From assembly GCF_965363235.1 (NCBI RefSeq), contig NC_134838.1, positions 15,470,441-15,534,440 on the forward strand: a stretch of DNA of 64,000 nucleotides. The letters are read 5' to 3'. Numbering within the stretch: the first letter of the stretch is position 1; every line of letters starts with the position of its first letter. Source of the stretch: Mytilus galloprovincialis (lineage: Eukaryota > Mollusca > Bivalvia > Mytilida > Mytilidae). The position numbers and the translations under genes are program-made. Below the pieces are notes generated by a model. It had not been told where the DNA came from. It searched no databases and saw only the letters and a list, made by a program, of their open reading frames with translations. Shown piece after piece: positions 25,114-50,500 of this stretch.

Positions 25114-25329
25114 TGTCATTAATAACATGTAAGTCGGATGAAGAATTCACATTTGTTACAATTATCAAGTAATTAAAAAAAAAATTTGTTTGACATCCTG
25201 GAAACAGTGTATACAGCTGAAAGAGTAAATACAGTTCATAAAATAAAAAGAACATTTTCTAATCATCATGATCGATCATATGTATATTTCCCCTATATAA
25301 TGTTTGCATTTAATCGATTTGGCCTGTTT

Positions 25330-25335
25330 AATAAA
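25330..25335 (+). promoter_or_regulatory. Candidate polyadenylation signal, gene B
   Basis: AATAAA lies 217 nt after the stop; another at 25242-25247 is also possible. Confidence 0.35.
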
Positions 25336-25889
25336 TAAATTAAAAATAACACTCGTTAAGTAAATTTGTCTCCAGCGATATCCACCATATCCACTCAGAT
25401 TAATTCAAGATTTTCCTGTTATTCACCAAAGAAGCATATACTAGAGATCAGTAAACAACACCATTTATCGTTTCTTTTGACTCTAAATTTTGCTAATCTG
25501 TATCTTACGACTGAAGTTGTACAGCTTCGGATTAAATGTCAGCCAAAGGTTTTCAAGGTCACAATCTTTCAAGTGAAAATGATTTGATACTGACGAACTC
25601 ATTCATTTGAGCAGTTCTTATATAAATTCTTAAATCCGTTTGCTCATTTGTATAGAGGATCACATATCATTTATTAGCTACAGAAACTACAGTATAGAAA
25701 CAAGCAGTAATTATTTTTCCATGATGAATCCAATGAAAGGGTCTCGAACGCAACAAATTAATTGTGCAATTGTGATATTTTTATTTTCTTGCACTAGACA
25801 TAAGTCAGTGATTTGGCACTGTTATGATATATAACATTGATTACATGATTTTGTTTTTAAATATTTAGAAGTCACTTAGAAACTGGCGT

Positions 25890-25995
25890 TGGAAATGTGT
25901 TGAAGACCCCTTGGTGGCCTTGATATGTTTTCTGCTCTTTTGTTGGTTGGGTTGTCTCTTGAACACATTCCCCGTTTAAATTCTGAATTTTAAGA
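25890..25995 (-). repeat. Interspersed repeat fragment (agacaacaacccgacc family)
   Basis: 'gaccccttggtggcc' and 'gggttgtctcttgaacacat' are inverted relative to 17495-17590. Confidence 0.5.
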
Positions 25996-26739
25996 TCAAA
26001 TATATCCATAGCATCATTTAATTACATCAAAAGTTTCAACAAAGTATTCAGAGACCATAAATAAATCGAAAATTCCAACGATTGATAATATTTTCTTCGA
26101 AAGGATAATTATTCTAGGTATTAATATACTAGTGTACCTCAAGAAGACAATGGAGACAAATAATACGTTATCTTTTGTACATTGAAATCAAACAACACAT
26201 TATAAAAAGAAATAATAATGAAGATGTGTTAGAAATGACACAACAAAAGAATGCATGGTACGATAAAACATGTATAAGTAGTTCACTCTCTATCTAATTG
26301 TTATCATTTTAATCTTTTTGGTTATTAAACATCAGTTGTGTTCTCCTTGGTTGCCTGTTTTCATTTATGTACATTCTTTAATATAAAGGTTAATATCCTT
26401 TATGAATGTGTTAATTTTATTCATATGTATTTGTACATAAAAAACGATACCATAAAATTGAGAATGGAAATGGGGAATATGAAAAAAGAGACAACAATCC
26501 AACCAATGAGCAGACTACAAGTTAAGGGCAGTTCTCCTCTTATATTTGATGTGTTTCCCCTCAGTTTTAGTTTGTAACCCGGATTGGTTTTCTTTCGCAA
26601 TCGATTTATGAATTTCGCCTCTCCCTCTGGTATCTTTCGTCCCTCTTTTTCAGTACTATAGACGTGCATTTCATTTATAGAAAACTTGTCAACTTAATTT
26701 TCTTCGAAAATCAAGTGACCACTGTAATGTTGTGGTAGC

Positions 26740-26870
26740 ATAAAAGGTATGTGATACTTGAATATAAGCTTTGGATTTCAAATATTTTGGTCACGAGCAT
26801 CACTGAAGAGACATGTATTGTCGAAATGCGCATCTGGTGCAAGACAATTGGTACCGTTAATTTTATTGAA
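26740..26870 (+). repeat. Interspersed repeat (tgtcgaaatgcgcatctggt)
   Basis: 'gtattgtcgaaatgcgcatc' resembles 'cattgtcgaaatgcgtatct' at 20165-20195. It is a likely divergent relative of the ACGCGCGT repeat, since both have a 'cactga..ag' lead and end near 'ggtacc'. Confidence 0.5.
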
Positions 26871-28250
26871 TACCTTTGTCTGCAAACAAATATTTAATGG
26901 AAGTAACAAGAAAACATTAAAGATACCATAGTCACTCACCATATAATGTTTATAAGTTGAAATAAAAAATAAATGATTATCTTACACAGCAGAAGGAAAT
27001 TACCTGTAAAATATCAGATCGAAACTTGCTGGAACCAATCATATTTGGAATAAACAATACGTATACTGTAAAATTAAAAGAACATATCAATTTTAAAAGT
27101 CACAAATCAATGCATTTTTAAGGAAATGGAAAATAAAGAAACAAATAAATACTTTGACTTTTAACATTAGTTGTAATGACTATGAGAAACAGAATGAAAA
27201 TAAATATCTTTTCTTTCTTAACACATGCTTTCATTTTACTGACTCATAGGAGGGACACATGTATGGAAATATTGTCATAATTAGCAGTAAAAATCTATGA
27301 TATTTGGCTCTGCAGGGTGCATAAATACGCAGCCATGTTTGATTAGATTCGAGACGTTAAATCCAATAAGTGATGTAGGAACACAAAGTGATCTAGCTCC
27401 TATGTTCGCTGGTTAAATCGAATCATCGAAATTGAGTAGAAGACGGATTTAAGCGGAATGTGTCTCGTATATGTGTCTCTTTAAAGTACCAATTTGAAGA
27501 AATGGGTAGCAATAAGATGAAAATACACAGGAGTCAAAAGTTTTGGTTTACAGTGCATAACAGCTTTTCTTGTTAATTTGCTAGAATATGCACATCAAAC
27601 AAGAAGACACACATCGTCACATTTGTACGTTAAAATTGTTTTATTAGAAAAAATTGGAGGGAAGAAATTATAGACTAAAATTTGGTCAAATTAAGATAGT
27701 AGTCTAATCGAACGGTCGAAATATAGCACATTAGTAAACAATAGCATATACTCATGAATGAAAATAGCATAGTATAGTTTAAAAGGTGCGCAAAATCATC
27801 ATGTTCCTTTTATGACATTGTCTTGTCCATTTAAGGTATAATTGCTTTTTGAAAAAAATGAACATAACGTTCCCCTCAATGGTCCTCATTTAGTTATACA
27901 AGAGGAATATATTAGTTCATTCTTATAATTCACCCAAGCAAAAACCTTAATACATAAATAGTATTACATGTTTTAAAGCTCGTTGTCAGTTGTTTAAATA
28001 ACTTTTCATTCTTTTAATAACATTACACAAACATATCTTTGTCATATCAAAATCATCTAGAAACTGCGAAGAACAAAAGACCCTTATACACATATTTTTA
28101 TTTCTGAAATAAAGTACCGACTGAGACATATAATCGATCTAAAATTATGGACAAGGATGTTAAACTACTGAACAAATATGCAAGTTATGATTACCAAATA
28201 ATCAAAATAAAGGCCTTCCAGGAAACAATTATTTGATATGTGAAAAGGGA

Positions 28251-41420
<13,170 letters not shown>

Positions 41421-41658
41421 AAGTCTATTGCATTCGCGATTTCATTGTATCAAAGCATTGGCCATTAAAAAACTGTAATATTTATTAAATTAATTGAGAC
41501 GATAAGGAATGTTGGTTGATGTATTGGGATAAAATTCACAAGATAATAGAGGAAATATTCATACATCAAGTGAACACTGTTTTTATTGATGGTGTTTTAC
41601 CATGAGTGTTATATAAATGATTTTCTACTTTCTTATCTTTCCAGGAACACCTGAAATA

Positions 41659-41774
41659 CTTTTCACAAAAAATCTTTAGTGTAAAATCAATCTTACGATA
41701 AAAATATTCAGTTGAATATTTAAGGAATATTTTGACTTACGATAAATTTAACACTTAAGATTTTTTGTGAAAAG
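41659..41774. mobile_element. Small foldback element / long hairpin
   Basis: The left arm CTTTTCACAAAAAATCTTTAG and right arm CTTAAGATTTTTTGTGAAAAG are inverted. The interior (ATCTTACGATAAA... / ...CTTACGATAAATTT) is partly repetitive as well. It begins 239 bp after the gene C stop, so it may be transcribed in the 3' UTR. Confidence 0.65.
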
Positions 41775-42056
41775 GGCTACTGATCTTTTTCTTGTAATTT
41801 GGCTGGGTTCATGTTGCTCCGTATTTAGTGTTTCTCCGGAAATTTGGTAACTTGAGATTATTCTTGACATTCGATTATATGAAAGTATGATATGAAAAGT
41901 CCCCTAAATCCAGTAAAAAGAGGGATTTTCTTTGCCACTGGACTCACTACAGAGCCATTTGAGTCAGTTTGAATATTTCATTTCAAAAGAGTTTTTCTAG
42001 AAAACGTTTTTATTGATTATGAAGTAAATTGTACAGTCTTGTGCGTATTGGTATCA

Positions 42057-42062
42057 ATAAAT
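42057..42062 (+). promoter_or_regulatory. Candidate polyadenylation signal, gene C
   Basis: AATAAA lies 637 nt after the stop. A weaker ATTAAA at 41464-41469 is closer and may be used instead. Confidence 0.25.
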
Positions 42063-42089
42063 CTGATAATTCGATTGTTATAGAAGTCA

Positions 42090-42240
42090 GAGGTTTAGCT
42101 AGCTATAAAATCAGGTTTAACCCATCATTATCTACATACGGAAATGCCTGTTCCAAGTCAGGAATATGACAGTTGTTTTTCAATGGTTTAGTATGTTGAG
42201 CTTACGATTTTGGCATTTGTTAAGAGGCTTTCCGTTTTGA
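42090..42240 (-). repeat. Interspersed repeat (aaaatactgaactcagagg family), antisense
   Basis: 'aaaatcaggtttaacccatc' and 'ttccaagtcaggaatatgac' invert the 13860-13930 sequence. Confidence 0.55.
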
Positions 42241-42349
42241 ATTTTCCTTGGAGTCGTTTTTTTCATTATTTTACTCTATACTCCTTGGTATTGGCGAATC
42301 GTGGCCATCTTACATATATACCTCCTTATGTTACAGCTCACCCAAGAAC

Positions 42350-42710
42350 GACGAAAATTTTTGTCTACACAAAAATAAACACAAAATTCATTTTGTGACA
42401 AAATCTCAGTTTTATATGCAAATTAGTTTAAAGAAACCAAACTAAACTAATTTGCATACAAAATTGACTTTTGTCGCCCAATTTTCAAATTAGGTAACAA
42501 AAGTAAAGTCTGTGTTACAAAATGAATTTTGTCATGACAGAAGTAACTTTTGTCCACTGAAAGATAATTTTGTATGACAAAATTCAAATTTGTAGTATGC
42601 TACAAATTTATAGTATGCTACAAATTTTGTTAAACTGAACTCATTTTTGTTGAACAAAACTCACTTTTGTCCGTACAAAATTGAATTTCGAGTACAAAAC
42701 CACAAGAGTC
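42350..42710. repeat. Cluster of short ACAAAAT / ATTTTGT words
   Basis: Many alternating ACAAAA and TTTTGT words occur within 360 bp, including 'aaattcattttgtgacaaaa', 'ttttgtatgacaaaattcaa' and a duplicated 'tagtatgctacaaattt'. They form several small palindromes. It is not one of the repeat families listed elsewhere in the window. Confidence 0.6.
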
Positions 42711-43024
42711 CCATTTGGCGCTCCGTAGCTGCTATTGATTGAAAACTTCTTTAAACATAGGATCACTTAAACAACTATCGCTACAGCCATGGCTTGTCAC
42801 AGACACCTTTGATTAAAACAGAGGGTTAAATCATGGTTATATTTTGCAGTCATTCATGATTCCATGATATCGATGCTTCATAAACCCAAATTCAAATCAA
42901 GGTATCATCGTGAATTGGTTGATTTTTTTTTATACTTGTTTCACAGATGACAACGATATTTTTCATTTTTGTCGTAACCACGACCCAGTCCTAATTTCCT
43001 CGATTGTGACAAGAAAATACAAAT

Positions 43025-43165
43025 TAGCCTTTTGCGGTATGGGTTTTGCTGATTGTTGAAGGCCGTACGGTAAACTACAGTTTGTTAATTTCTGTGTCAT
43101 TTGGTCTCTTGTTAAGAGTTGTCTCATTGGCAATCGTACCACATCTGGTTTTTTATATTATAAAA
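43025..43165 (-). repeat. GAGACAACTC-family repeat fragment, antisense
   Basis: 'tgcggtatgggttttgctga' and 'agttgtctcattggcaatcg' invert 49430-49530. Confidence 0.65.
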
Positions 43166-43280
43166 TTGAATGTGTCAAAGAGACAACAACCCGACCATAG
43201 AGCAGACAAACAGCCGAGGGTCACCAATGGATCTTCAATGCAGCGAGAAACTCCTGCACGCAGAGGAGTCCTTTAGCTGG
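43155..43280 (+). repeat. Interspersed repeat (agacaacaacccgacc family)
   Basis: 'gtgtcaaagagacaacaacc', 'gaccatagagcagac' and 'caatgcagcgagaaactcct'. This is the longest copy in the window, directly next to an antisense copy of another family. Confidence 0.65.
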
Positions 43281-44776
43281 CCGCTAAACAAATATGTATA
43301 CTAGTTCAGTGATAATAGAAGTCATACTAAACTCCGAATTATACACAATAAACTAAAATTAAAAATCATACAAGACTAACAAAGGCCAGAGGCTCCTCCT
43401 TGGGACAGGCGCATAATGCGGGGTTAAACATGTTTTTTTTTATATATAACCCCCCCATCCCCCCCCTCAAGTACCTCTAGCCAATGTAGAAAAAACAAGC
43501 ACACAACAATACGCACAGTAAAACTCAGTTTAAAAGAAGTCCGAGTCTGATGTCAGAATAGGTAACACCAGAAACTAAACAAAATAACAATAATACATAA
43601 ATTAACAAAGGACTACTAGCAGTTACTTACATGCAAGCTCCAGACCTGAATCAAACTGATTGAAAGATTATTTCTTCATCATATGAATATTAAGCACAAT
43701 CGTATTTTTACTTGCAATGTGTAACACGAAGGGTACTTTTAGAGTGGAGCAGGAACTGCTAACCCTTCCGTACATGTATCATCTAAGATCATCCTGGTTG
43801 TTAAGTGGTCTAAGTGCTACTTAATCTGCATTTTTTTGTGATATTTGTTAATTTTGTTCTCTTTATTTCGATTTTTGGTTCTTAGTTACTTACTAGATAT
43901 TTCCTATTTTACATAGACACTTTTTTAGAGAACTTTCTTGCGGTGTGCTTCTTTACTTGAAGAAAGACATGATATTATTAACTGGCTTTTTTCAGTACAA
44001 GACATAAAACCTCTCAAAAATAAAACATGAGACGAACATGAAATAATTCATTTTTTATTTAAATTTGAAAATATTGCACTCCTCTCTTCCTTCTCTTTCA
44101 CGTTTGCGTTTGATGGGGTTTCAACTACAACTGCATCATAAATGACCGATAGACAAGGATCATTCGGATTGTTTTCCAAATGTTTATCGTTTTACCACAT
44201 GTTGGCAGTCTTTATCAAAAATGAGTATTTATAGATTGGATTTATGCCATATTTTTATTCCCTATTTTGTAATCGGAATTTAAAACAATTACTATTAACA
44301 TATAATTCATTGACAAGGATTTGTAATTTCGAAATACTAGACAATGCAAATATAAATTACGTGAACATACTTTCATGTAACCAATCAGGAACGTGGAATT
44401 TCTATATTTACTAACTCTGGAATTCCATACTATGCTAATGTATTGATTTTTTTTCTAAAACTGGTATAATTTCATACATGGTTTAAATTACGTCGAGAAC
44501 ACAACATGTAAAAATATCTTTTAGTAATCCAATTCTCTTTAAAGAGTTAACACTTCAAGGGTCGACAATTTTGCACAATTTTTTCACCTATCTGCTTTTT
44601 AAAGATACATTTATGAAAAGAACAGACTTTGATTTAGGGATGACAAATAACAAAGTGCTTTGATATTTAATATTTTTTTCTATTGAACCAAATTCCAAAT
44701 AGTAAGGTAAACTATTGTGTAATCAAGCAGAACTATTGACTACACGTTAAACTGGAACTAGGAAGTTAAAAACATA
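43281..44776. other. Right part of the gene C-D intergenic region
   Basis: About 1.5 kb without a supported gene. It includes a C-rich tract near 43449-43470 ('ccccccatccccccc') and otherwise plain AT-rich sequence up to the first candidate exon of gene D. Confidence 0.4.
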
Positions 44777-44974
44777 ATGGCCAAAATGTCTGGCAGTTTT
44801 AGCATCGAAAAAGCTGATGATATATTCGACCTCCCCGACATGATGACCGGGATGAAATTCTTAAAACAATGGGGAATATCAACAAAAGGTGTGAAAAATA
44901 CGAAAGGAGCAATAGAACTCCTTCTTGAAAATTGCAAATTTAGAGAAGATGTTGCACGAGAGACGATAGAAATG
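44777..44974 (+). CDS. Alternative or duplicated first exon of gene D
   Basis: ATG at 44777 opens 66 codons ending in a GTAAGC donor at 44975, phase 0. The encoded module (ADDIFDLPDMMTGMKFLKQW, then GISTKGVK) matches exon 1 of gene D at 47512 (ADDIFRLPDVNTGMKILKTW) and those of B and C. An internal MSG four codons in matches the MSG start of the 47512 copy. It can splice in frame to 50410. It may be an alternative first exon with its own promoter, the genuine first exon (its donor is better than that of the 47512 copy), or the remnant of another lost paralogue. There is no acceptor in front of the 47512 ATG, so the two copies are probably not both included in one protein. Confidence 0.7.
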
Positions 44975-45640
44975 GTAAGCTTAATATAGTTTGATACTTT
45001 AAAATACATCTGAAATGAGATGCAAAACACCAATAATAGCGCTGTTTCTTTGCTTTTTGTGTTTTTCTTTGTGCATTTACCGATTTTTTTTATATAAATA
45101 GAAACCCCGTATCTTTTTTTCCCCCTTCTTTTATAAACTTGTGGCCTCGCTCTATGGAAAGTATCATGATAGTCTGTTCTCAAAAATATTAGTATGGACA
45201 TAATTTAAAAGGTTTCTGTCAGACTTCTCTCCCTCTGTTCTGTTCTGTAATGTTACATTTTTGCGGTTTCGAGTTAAACGGTGTATATATATAAAACAAA
45301 ATCTATTAGGTTTTGAAACCCTTAAGTTGACCTTTTGATATCTCCAGAATGGTGTGCTGGTGGATTATTATCTTATTAATTGAGTCTAAAGAGAGATATT
45401 ATACCAATTCCTGATTCTTGACTTACATATGCTAAAAACACCCAGAAAAAAACCGACCAATATGTTCTGAGCAAATGTAGCAAAAATGTTATTAGAATTA
45501 GGTTATTTTACTCAAATATAGAAACCTTCCCTTATAAGTTCTTTGCAATGACATAACGTTCAAACTATATCATCAAGCCATAACTAGAACAAATGATATT
45601 TTCAAGCCTTAAACATTCAGACTTTTCAAAACGTTATGAA

Positions 45641-46027
45641 TAGTAGAGATTTACGGAAAGTCTCGGATCCGACTGTTGACACCGACTCTGACAGGTAAAA
45701 TGAAGGGAGTCATCTCAAAATAGAAAAAAAGTATTAAATAATTTAATTTTTCAAGAAAAATTTGCAAGTAACAATTTAACACGATTTTACACAAAGATTT
45801 AATTTTTCTAATAAGGTTTGTCTTCTAACAAATCCTGCACAAGTCTCCATAATCAGTCTGAGTTTTTGTACCCATCACTTTATAATTTTTAAGGTCACCC
45901 ATGGCATGTTCAACAATAATTATATATTCTGCAATAACTCTGTTAAATTTTCTACTCTAGCGTTTCTGGTGATCTGGTTTTCTAGTAATTTGTTGTTGAT
46001 CCGAGACTTTCCGTAAATCTCTAATAG
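45641..46027. mobile_element. Non-autonomous DNA element with ~27-bp terminal inverted repeats
   Basis: TAGAGATTTACGGAAAGTCTCGGATC at the left end is repeated inverted at the right end (GATCCGAGACTTTCCGTAAATCTCTA). The repeats are perfect over 26 bp and about 385 bp apart. It lies between the two copies of gene D exon 1. No coding sequence. Confidence 0.8.
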
Positions 46028-47511
46028 TATCATACAGAGACTATATATTGTCCAGTTCGTACGATTATCATGTACGCAATATCAATTTAGACTGCAATGT
46101 GTGTAGAGTGTTATAACATATCAAGCTTGTTTTCTTTAACATCAAGTTTAGTTTTAGAAGGTTTTAATTAATATTTAGAAACGCGAAGATTATTGACATA
46201 AATAGATGGGTAAACAGAAGGTTGTTTGACAACAACTTGAAACCATATTATGCATTGTGCATATATGGATAGAAAATGTAAATGCTATATGGATAGAAAC
46301 CATGATGTTAAGTAGACCGACATGCCGAGTCAAAATATTAACATGGTAGTCACAAGGTTATAGTCCACACGATCACATGTTACGCTACTAGCAAACATTA
46401 TTATTCTTATTCAAATCCGATTAGTCTTTGCTTTTATTCCTAAATGCATGTTTTGCGGAGTTGTAGCAAAAAAAAAACACAATTGCTTATGTCTTAGGTT
46501 TGATCAAGTCTGGAAGCGAACGTCGACATTCTGGACTCGAGGCGAGCACGCTTCAACGATTCCCCCGAGTTGTTGGGTGACGATAGAGGAAAACACACAA
46601 GCGATATCAAAAATATAGATATTATAATGATAATTTGATACTAAGACAACAAATTATATATGGTATTGCATAAACGTAAGAAAAATAAGAGTTGTCTTTC
46701 TTGTTATAAAACTTCTACTCATTTTCCTTTATTTATAACGAATGCCAGATGCCACAAGTATTCCATTGGATAATTTTGATATTTTACGTACGTGATATGA
46801 AACTTTAATTCTGACTAATGACTCAGTTTGTGTTACCCTGTTTTCTGTAGAAGGCAACTTTCATTCCCGTACATATAAGTTACATCTTATAAGAATTATA
46901 GTATTTCGCTTCTTTGGGTAGGTTTGATCATGTCTCTTTAGTATTTCTCTATGACCATTAATGATTGACTTTGCTGTGTTTTAGTGATACTATTTGGTAA
47001 AGTGTTGTCTTCAAGGACATAATCATCATCATTGTTTGTTAATATTGGTTATATCTTCGTCCCTTTCAAGAATTTGGGTAAATTGTTTGTAGACCTTGTT
47101 AAATAATTTATCTGATATTAGCCCGATGTTATTTATAGTTCAAACTTGACATATCGTATTGACACACATGCACCCTTATATTGATCTCAAAGTGTCATTT
47201 CATTTTAATTTTAATCTGTTTTGGTTTTTTTTTTTGTGAGATTTTCCCAATATACCCCTTTTTATAAATACATTTACTTTTCTGTCTCGTTTTGGTTTCT
47301 AATATTTATAACTTGCATCGCATCTCAAAATGAATGAAAAGAGTATAATGAAAAGTTATATAGCTTATGTTCACGTTTAATATACATTGTACTTATTATT
47401 TCATGTTTAAAATACATACAGAACAAAATCTGTCACGGTTTAGTAATTTGACCTTATAAGACCGGGAAGCTCACATTCTTATTATTTTTATTGTGAAGTT
47501 TGAAATTAACG

Positions 47512-50500
47512 ATGTCGGGTGAATTTAAAATAGTTACTGCGGATGATATATTCAGGCTCCCTGACGTGAATACAGGGATGAAAATTCTGAAGACATGGGG
47601 TGCATCGATTAAAGGACTTAAGGATAAAAACTCTGTTCAAGATGCTCTGATGCAGCACTGGTTATCAAGAGAGGAAACACAACGGGAAGCGACAGATGAG
47701 GTTTCAACTCTATAATATTTCATTATCATTTTCAAATTTCTTCATGGTATTACTTTTAAAATTGTTTTCATGAAGCGTTTTAAATCATGTACATGTATAT
47801 CGTTTACCAATCTATTCAACTTAATAATGTAATGTTTTAGTCAAATGATCAAATTTATAGCTCGCTTTACATTTTAAGAAGTCGTAAATGATGCATTTAG
47901 GATTTGATATTGAAATCGTCCATTACTGTTTCCAAAAAAACTAATTCTTTTAGAAAATTAATTCTAAGTGAATTTCCACTGATCTTTAAGAACAGTTTTT
48001 TGTTTATTAAGAAACAGAAATTCAAGTAGGATTTTATACTTTATATACGTTACTATAGTAAACGTCTTAACTGATAAAAATAAGTAAAATTATGAAACTG
48101 TTTTTATTCATAAAACTATATATTTGTGGGATATTCAGTTGAAAAAAAAACCACCAGACGCTATATGTGCTACATTAAACCCATTCAGAATTAAAAACAA
48201 GTGACATTGCAGGTTGTTGTTTTCATTGAACAAGGTGCACAACATGCACTTTTGATAACTACATTTTATTAAACAAATAAGGACAAAGGAGGACAAATAA
48301 CACCAAAATGAAAGGTTTGGTAACATTTTCAAAACACAAATGTATACGGTATATGTTATGAAAATATGGACAATATATGTTGTATAGACAATAAATACAT
48401 ATATATATTATTTGTATGAACAATAATCGACAATATACTAGTATATATTTTATATATATATTGTCAATGTAGACTTAAAAATCTAAAATTTTTATTCAAC
48501 GTTGTAATAAGGAAGTTGATCATTAGGACGTAATATAAGCACTTTAAAAGAGGAAGTTGGGTTTAACAAAGGGCAAGTTTAATCATTGGTATATACAAAT
48601 ACATAAAGAAAACTGAATAATGATCTACCTGCTACCATACTGCTTGGAACGAATTCAATCAATGAACCCAAACTGTGTTTACCTATAGCAAGACTTTAAA
48701 CTTAGATCAACAATTAAGAAATATCTGTCCTACCATTTCTTTGCTTGAAGATACTTTAAATCGTTTAAAAGCTCCACGTCACAGCGGGGCATAGAAATAT
48801 CGGACAACGTCTGCACGTCCGTCAGCGCGTCTTGTAAGTGTTCTCATGTCCTCATTTAGTGTCCGATTGTTTTGAAATGTGTATCAAAGTTTCCGGGGAA
48901 TATCAGCAAAGATTCTGACAATTCTGATAATCACCACCTATCGACTATTCGTGTCGCCTCGACAAGACTAAGCTATGATAATGGCGTCGTTGACGGCGGT
49001 GCCAACAATGTATTTGTTTGTGTCAAGGTAAAACAAACACTGGGTCAATACTATATGGTATGCAGTTGTATAAGCATTTGCACAACTTATTATCATTGAG
49101 ATCCCGCCCCATAAGATATGGTCTATGGACTTTGGAACCTGTCCCTTGTTAATATGTAAAAAGGTCTTTAAAATGGACCAATGCCAATCAATTATTAGTA
49201 TTCTCTATGTAGTTAATTTTCCTTGGAAAATTGTCAATATTTTCCCGCCAATTTTTTTGTCGGATTGTTAGTCAATTTTTATCCAACATTTTATCAGAAG
49301 AGTTCTATCTGCACCATTCAACCACATTTACGGAAGTTATGCTTCATTTTGAAACAAAAAATATATAGACCATTGCATTGATACACTTCTGATATAAAAA
49401 AAAAAGAAAAAAGAAAAGAAGATGCTGTATGATTGCCAATGAGACAACTCTCCACAGGGACCAAATGACAAAAAAAATTAACAACTATTATAGGTCATCG
49501 TACGGCCTTCAACAATGAGCAAAGCCCATACCATATATAAGCACCAAAATGAAAAATGTAAAACAATTCAAACGAGAAAACTAACGGCCTTACTTATGTA
49601 CAAACAATGAACAAAAACAAATATATAACACACCAAAAAACGACAACCACTGAAGTACAGGCTCCTGAAAGAGGAAAGACACATACATACAGACTGTGGC
49701 TGGTTTAAACATGTAAGCGGGATCCCAACCCCCACCACATAACCTGGCCAGTGGTGTAACAGTACAAGTTAAAAACGAACTATAAAAATCAGTTTAAAAA
49801 GGCTTTACTCATCAGATGGATATATCTGGCCGTACGGTTACATAGAGTTGTTAATTTCTGTGTCATTTTTGTCTCTTGTGGAGAATTGTCTCATTGGCAA
49901 TCATGCCACATCTTCTTTTTTTTTTATACAAATAGAAATACTACACAGAGTGGACTTGGACGGTACTGGTATATCCCAACAACAAAAACATTTCTATCAG
50001 CGTTTAATAAAATCTTTTAAAGAACAATAAAATATTCTAGGAAATATTGCATTTGGGCAGATAAAGAATGTGCAGCAGTTGGCGACATTGAGACGTTGTT
50101 CTTTTATATTTCTTTGTTATCTAAAATTTGTAAACATGGAAGTATTTCACATAATCAACTCATACATGAATTTTACGGGAAATTTTAAAAAAGGACCAAA
50201 AACGTGTTAGCTTATTTTTTAATTATCTTTAGTCATGGTTGTAATATGCAATTCCAAATAAAACGGGATGCTTACAAAAGAGGAGAAAGAGGGACATTCA
50301 AGATCAAAAGTCGAAAATAAACAGACTAGACTGATGCAATTTGTTTTGCGATTTAAATAAGACATCAACAGAATAAGCTAGATCTTTCATTACACCATTG
50401 TCTTTATAGGTCACCAGTGGACTTAAAGAAGCTATAGTCGAGAGTAAGAGGAACAGGGATGGACTTATCAGGAGTTTTGAGGAGATGCTCAGTATATACA

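Larger units (their letters stand above)
25336..28250. other. Intergenic region between genes B and C
   Basis: About 2.9 kb of AT-rich sequence without a supported gene. It holds repeat fragments at 25890-25995 and 26445-26520 (agacaacaaccc family) and 26740-26870 (tgtcgaaatgcgcatctggt). The gene C promoter must lie here or in an unseen upstream exon. I see no clear core promoter. Confidence 0.5.

Noticed and set aside
43140..43280. 76-codon open frame ending in a hydrophilic tail
   Set aside because: It is made of two adjacent repeat families and has no conserved domain.
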